Assembly (NCBI GenBank): GCA_030544215.1
Contig: JARZZO010000003.1
Location: forward strand, 46,234,045-46,298,044
Length of the DNA: 64,000 bases
From: Zantedeschia hybrid cultivar
Taxonomy: Eukaryota > Streptophyta > Magnoliopsida > Alismatales > Araceae
Reading direction: 5' to 3'
The translations under genes were made by a program, and so were the position numbers. Within the stretch, counting starts at the first letter, position 1. Every line of letters begins with the position of its first letter. Below the pieces are notes generated by a model. That model searched no databases. It was not told the DNA's origin and worked only from the letters and a program-made list of their open reading frames with translations. Of this stretch, positions 58,971 through 64,000 are shown one piece after another.

Positions 58971-60180
58971 TCTATAGCTTGCTCTTATCCTCGGGTGGCT
59001 AACCCTCCAGTTCGACCTCCTTCATCTCAAAATCTTTTAAGTACATACATGCAATCGTCCCGGCCTATGCCTGTGAATGAAACACCTGCATATATCCAAG
59101 TTTCCAATAGTCAAACTATTCCTGCAACAGCATTGCAACATAACTTGATCTCAAACTTGCCATTTCAAGCCTCCTAAGTTCAAGGAGTTAATTTCTTCCC
59201 AAATCCAGCAGATCCTACTGTGGCTCAAAGGTAGATGCTTGAACAGCTCATTGATATGAAGTTGGAAGAAAGAGTGGAAGGTACATCCGCTGTGTATGAT
59301 GTATATAAAGTACCATATCTGGTGCATCATGCCATGCAAAGGCTTCTGCTGGCAATGGTCACAGTACCCAAGTTTGAAAAATTCAATGGCCAAGGAAATC
59401 CAAAAGAACACTTGGCATATTATAATGGTGCAATGGGAGACCTAGCCACCGATGAATTTTATATGCTGAAATTTTTTGGGTCTTTATTAACTGGACTCGC
59501 ATTTGAATAGTATTCTTCTCTTTGGCCTGGATCTATTGTAGGATGGGCCGACCTTCAGAAGTAATTTTAAGACAGATTTTATCTGGTGGAGAGTGAAATC
59601 ACTCTGGCATAGCTATATATTGTTAAACAGAAAAACAATGAAAACGCTTTCAAGTTCATTGCTAGGTAGAGAAATCTTAGCATGAAATGCCAAAGACCAC
59701 CATGTCAAGAAGATGCAGTGGTGATATGAAAAGGCAATCTGAAAAATGAAATCCTTGAAAGGCTAGTAGCCATTGAAATCAAGTCTTTTGACAAATTAAA
59801 TACTGTGGTGTCAGAAATTGAAAATTTTCTGAGCCGATCGAGAATTGAACCAAACAACAATAAAGGGAAATTCGATAGAAGAAATGCTCCACGTGAGTCA
59901 AATATAGTAGATTTATCTACGTTCATCACGGACTTATCTTCTCTCAGGGATTGGATGAATAGGCCATACAGCTTCCCCAAAGACAAAACTCGTGTTCTAT
60001 TTGAATGGGCACGAAAGTATAACCAGATTGTGTTACCAAAGTCAAAAAGGCCCGAAGATGTCAAAAGATCTCATGATCCAAATTATTGTTCATATCATCA
60101 AATCATGGGACATCCTATTGAAGAATGATATGTGTTCAAAGATGCAGCTGAAAAATTTATCCAGAAAGGTGTTCTGAAGA
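58935..60180 (+). pseudogene. G gag, capsid region (Ty3/gypsy, Tat/Ogre-like)
   Basis: Retrotransposon gag domain in pieces: PKFEKFNGQGNPKEHLAYYN (near 59371) and FMLKFF-type helices end at a TAG (59508-59510). Translation continues with further stops (59562, 59574, 59613, 59667 and 59727 regions) to EILERLVAIEIKSFDKLNTV and FEWARKYNQI. A knuckle-like C-X2-H pattern, CSYHQIMGHPIEE followed by TGA where Cys is expected, lies near 60091-60130. The YCXYHXXXGHPXEXC form is typical of Tat/Ogre gag. Multiple stops make it inactive. Confidence 0.85.
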
Positions 60181-61588
60181 TGGGGGATCATCTTGTCGAC
60201 CCTCCACAGCCTCATGCCTGGACAAAAGCAAATATGGCATCTGTAAATGTGCATCATATGGTTCCTATTTACCAGCCATTGAGCTCAGAAACTGCAGAAA
60301 GAAGTACACAAGCCACTTATGAACAGTTAGTACTTCAACCACTCCAAGCATCTCAGTGGCAAACAGTAAAAAAGAAGACAAGATCTCATATCCATCGAAA
60401 ATCATCGGAAGTGAAAATTCACAGAGGTATTCCACGGTGGCAGACTTATGTTCAACCTGTCTCTCCACCAAATCTGGATGATATGACATCCAATATGTCC
60501 AAGATGGCTCTATCTGCGCCAGTCAAAGCTACAACTTCAAGCAAAGAACAAGGTATGTCCTCCCCTCAGCGAGAGACATCTCAATCAAATTTAAGTTCTC
60601 CTTCTCCAGCAAGCAATATATGTAAGTGGGTGGATCCTCATACTGTAAGGAGGGTCACCAACAGAAGAAGAAAAAGAGAAACACCCATACCAATTCTACC
60701 TAAGGGTAAAGATCCGTTGTCAAATTTGCAACAGCTAATAGACAGTCTGGATGAATATGAACAGTCTTGAAGGAAGTCGATAGAACTGAAACATTATATC
60801 CCATTGGAGAAACTCCAAAATATGACAATGAAACAAATACATGAAGAAACCCTATTCTTGAAACATGAAGTCAAAAAGCCCAAAACTGATGATAGCCAAG
60901 AAAATGAGAAAGAAGAGCAGGAAGGCACTTGTACTGTCATGTCTTGCAACACAATCTCAACAGTAAATGAAAATGATGATGATGACGAGGATGAAATCTT
61001 CCTTTCTCCAAAAATGGAAGTGATGGAAAGCTCTACATCAACTCCAAATAAGCAACATGTCACCTGCTCTGGCAAAAAATGGGGACAGAAGCCTTCATTG
61101 GTTACCACTCAAAAAATTATCCAACTTCTGGGAGAGACATCATATGTCATCCCAGAGCCAGAACTCAAAGGAATGGAAGCCATGGCTTTCTCAAAAAGGA
61201 ATCATCAAATCCCGCCTCCGCTCGGGCTATATGCAGAAAATTCTGATCAAGAAAATGAGGTGTTACCCTCTTTATATGAATTTATGGCAGTTCAAAGGTC
61301 TGGAAAGAAAGGCAAACAAGTCCAGCAGCAGTTGTCTGAAGGACAAGATCCTCAGGTTGCCTCTCTAGAAATTCATGATAATAAAAAAGCAGAAAAGAAA
61401 GTCATAAGCTTGCTGAAAAAATTGCTGTCTAAATTTACTGTGTGGGAAGTTTTGTTACTCAATGATGAATTGCGGAAGGCTCTCATTGCAGTTTTAAAAC
61501 TCCTCAAATTTATGAAGCTCATGCAACAAAAATTCAAGAAATACCCTATGAATCTTTCATAACTTCCATCACCTTCACTGAAGATGAT
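60181..61588 (+). pseudogene. G gag-pol linker region
   Basis: Two long frames, up to 60770 and 60804-61562, separated by a stop near 60768. They are low-complexity Ser/Gln/Lys/Glu-rich, with an acidic run (NENDDDDEDEI) near 60970, and have no recognised domain. Such linkers between the knuckle and protease are common in this branch. Confidence 0.6.
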
Positions 61589-61903
61589 ATGTTGCTGCCT
61601 ACAAATGACCACAACATGCCACTCTACATAAGAGGAAAGATAAACAGACAATCTGTCAATAGAATTCTGGTTGATCAAGGTTCTGCTGTCAGCATCATGG
61701 CTCTCAAAACTTTCCTGAAATTTCATTTTCATATGCACCTAAGAAGAGTGCAAGATTTTAAAATAGTTGGGTTCAACCAGAAGTCAGAAACATCAATTGG
61801 GGCAACTGAATTTGAAATGATCATAGGTGACTTTCACTTTACAGTCCTCTTCCATATCATAAATTCTAATACCACATACAAAGCTTTGCTGGGACGGCCA
61901 TGA
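61589..61903 (+). pseudogene. G aspartic protease
   Basis: A frame of 104 residues with the retropepsin motif ILVDQGSAVSIM (residues 26-37; the DxGS form typical of Tat/Ogre gypsy), a flap region and the conserved end TYKALLGRP just before a TGA at 61901-61903 that replaces the usual Trp. It would process the polyprotein. The domain itself is uninterrupted, but the frame around it is not. Confidence 0.88.
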
Positions 61904-63043
61904 ATACATCAAGATTTTGTGGTGCCCTCCTCATTGCATTAGTGCATCAAATTCCCCTGGGAAGAACAAATATAGCGGGTCTTCGCTGATCCCAAACCTT
62001 TCGAGGTTCATGAATGCCATCTTATGGATGCCGATCTCTATATACCTCCACCTATGGAGGAAAAGGAAGATAAAGAAATAGAAAAGCCTGATACCAGTTG
62101 GAGTAAGGAATGGTTTCCTCCTCTACCAAATATCGGCTCTCTCAGTCTTGAAGACAAAGATGCTACTGTTCTGAAAAGTTCTTCAGCAAATACAACCAAA
62201 CAACAAGATGTATTCTCTATAGAAGTCATGGTCCCAGTCGGACTAATACATCATATTAAAGAGTATGAATGTCAGCTCGTAGAGCCTTTGAAAAAAATTT
62301 GTGGTTCCTCATGAAGATGGATATGAAACAGTCTTTTATAGAGCTAATGAGCAATCGGCCACTGAAGACAAAGATTGCCATATACCTGATATAGAAGAAG
62401 AACTATGGGTTGACATCATGGGTCTCCCAGACATGACAGAGCACATTGAGGAATTAGCTAAGGCTCAGTCAATTTCATTATATCAAACTAAAAAGGAATG
62501 GAGCATGTTCCGACAACTATGGTACCCTCCTAACATGTCTAAAGCATTGATGCAACATACACAACATCCAGGTTTGGGATATACCTTGCCGGAAGAAGAA
62601 ACTCCTGAATTCTTTGTAAATATGGAATCTATTTTGTCAAAAATGCCAGAAATTTTGCAAGCAGTATATGATGACTATGATGAAGAGCAGCCTACGGGCC
62701 ATTCTGTTAAAGAAAGCCAACCAGAAGCTGATCAATCTCCTATTCTGGCATGCCAATGCTGGAAACATCTTGAAGAAGATGACGACCAAGTCGTAGAAGT
62801 CGAAGAAAATGATATCCCTAGCTCTAATATGGTTCAAAATATATCAGAAGAACAAGAAAATCCATCTACCCCTCTTGAACCTCATGTTAACACAGGTCAG
62901 AGAGAAGATGAGCTCACTCAACTTATAGAAAATCAACAGGCAGATTCTGCCCCAGATATTTCACAGCAAAACGGTCAATTGAAATTGACCAAGAAGTCAA
63001 TAAAATTGAAGTAGAAATTGAAGAAGAAATAAATGAAGAAGAT
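61904..63043 (+). pseudogene. G linker between protease and reverse transcriptase
   Basis: Starts with the post-protease segment (VPSSLH, KFPWEEQ, VFADPKPFEVHECHLMDADL), then a long acidic spacer (frames 62024-62314 and 62301-63014, rich in Glu, Asp and Pro), with a frameshift near 62300 and a TAG at 63012-63014. No domain recognised in the spacer; it is characteristic in length for the lineage. Confidence 0.65.
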
Positions 63044-64000
63044 TTGATGGAGCTCCAACCAGCACCCCCAAAACATGAAGACGGAGGACAAGCTACGGTT
63101 GATGACCTCCTTGAAATCAATTTGGGCTATGAAGAAGACCCAAGGCCAACCTATGTATGTGCATTACTCAGTCAAGAGCAACAGCAAGCATATATTTCAC
63201 TCTTGAAGGAATTTCGAGATTGCTTTACCTGGTCCTACAAAGAAATGCCTGTGTTAGATCCAGAAGTAGCTGAACATGAGCTAGCCATTGATCCAGCCAT
63301 CGAGCCAATCAAACAAGCTCCGAGAAGAATGAGGCCAGAGCTTATAAACAAAATCAATGTCGAAGTCAACAAGTTAATTGATGTTGGCTTTGTACAAGAA
63401 AATCAATATAGAACATGGCTAGCAAATATTGTTCCAGTCAAAAAGAAGAATGGACATATCAGAATCTGCGTAGACTTCAGAGATCTAAACAAGGCATGCC
63501 TGAAGGATGATTTCCTAGTGCATATTATAGAAATTATGGTTGACGACACCATAGGACATAAAGCTTTGTCTTTTATAGATGGATCGTCGGGATATATCAA
63601 ATATGGATGGCTGACACGGATAAAATCCATACTGCCTTCAAAACTCCTAAAGGAATCTTCCACTACAAAAGAATGCCCTTTGACCTCAAGAATGCTAGTG
63701 CAACATACCAAAGGGCAATGACCAAGATATTTGATGAATTCTTTCATCAACAAGTTGAATGTTATATTGATGACCTAGTTGTCAAAACCAAGAAAAAGGA
63801 AGATCATATGCAAGATCTCCGCACCATATTTGGAAAGCTGAGGCAATACAGCTTGAAGATGAACCCCATGAAGTGTGCCTTCAGGGTTTCAAGTGGTAAA
63901 TTTCTAGGTTTTATTGTGAGATATAGAGGCATTGAAAGAAACCCAGTCAAAATCAAAACTATCCAGGAGCTTCCGCTTCCAAAGAATCTCAAAGAGTTAC
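63044..64000 (+). pseudogene. G reverse transcriptase (Ty3/gypsy), runs off the edge
   Basis: N-terminal RT in frame 63044-63600: FTWSYKEMPVLDPEVAEHEL, VPVKKKNGHIRICVDFRDLN, and ALSFIDGSSGY. The frame shifts at about 63598-63604, and the palm continues in another frame to the window end: ADTDKIHTAFKTPKGIFHYK, MPFDLKNASATYQRAM, active site CYIDDLVVK (YIDD at 63763-63774, both Asp kept), then KCAFRVSSGKFLGFIV. Order gag-PR-RT and the motif spellings place it in Ty3/gypsy, most like Tat/Ogre. RNase H and integrase should follow beyond the window. Inactive through the frameshift. Confidence 0.93.

Overview
The window is flowering-plant nuclear DNA made almost entirely of transposable elements. 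The signs are intron-bearing transposon genes, plant-type Ty1/copia and Ty3/gypsy polyproteins, tRNA-iMet primer sites and a fragment of a plant presequence-protease gene. I see no intact host gene. The species cannot be fixed from the sequence. Element names below (E0, A, D, B, R1-R4, G, H) are mine.

Layout, 1-37.3 kb: a deep nest of LTR retrotransposons. Copia element A (+; LTRs 1732-3300 and 33864-35437) is split by a second copy of the same family, D (+; LTRs 6565-8129 and 29277-30849; target duplication CAATG/CAGTG). D is split by a third, inverted copy, B (-; LTRs 13053-14613 and 23169-24717; GTATG/ATATG). A fourth copy, E0 (-), lies in the first bases of A's 5' LTR and runs off the left edge. 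A second LTR family, R (about 2.1-2.4 kb), occurs only as isolated LTRs: R1 in B (TSD CAAAT), R2 in D (TSD AAACC), R3 (35438-37297, the sequence A jumped into) and R4 in the DNA transposon H (TSD CCCAC). With the nested parts removed, A, D and B come to about 9.3-10.5 kb each, with LTRs of about 1.55 kb. All their gag-pol frames carry stops or frameshifts.

Layout, 37.3-64 kb: a decayed Tat/Ogre-like Ty3/gypsy element, G (+). It has a probable very long LTR or leader full of short palindromes (37298-41752), a triplicated 1273-bp 5' gag segment, gag, protease and reverse transcriptase, and continues off the right edge. A 13.2-kb PIF/Harbinger transposon, H (41961-55199; TSD TAA), sits inside the first copy of the triplicated segment. 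Copies two and three show the empty site base for base. H carries an apparently intact two-gene core: a Myb/SANT-like DNA-binding protein in three exons and a DDE transposase in two. Between them is a third intact small frame, an RNase-H1-type hybrid-binding domain joined to a C-terminal membrane helix. H also holds a LINE 3' end, a 38-bp minisatellite, a captured piece of a presequence protease (PREP) gene and R4.

History read from the nesting: G is oldest. R3 entered G, A entered R3, D entered A, B entered D, and R1 entered B, which makes six levels. H entered G after the triplication, and R4 entered H. The least expected features are arrays of short hairpins with conserved arms and variable loops in two unrelated LTR families (R and G), the extra ORF in H, and a 1.1-kb patch of A's pol placed directly after D's 5' LTR.
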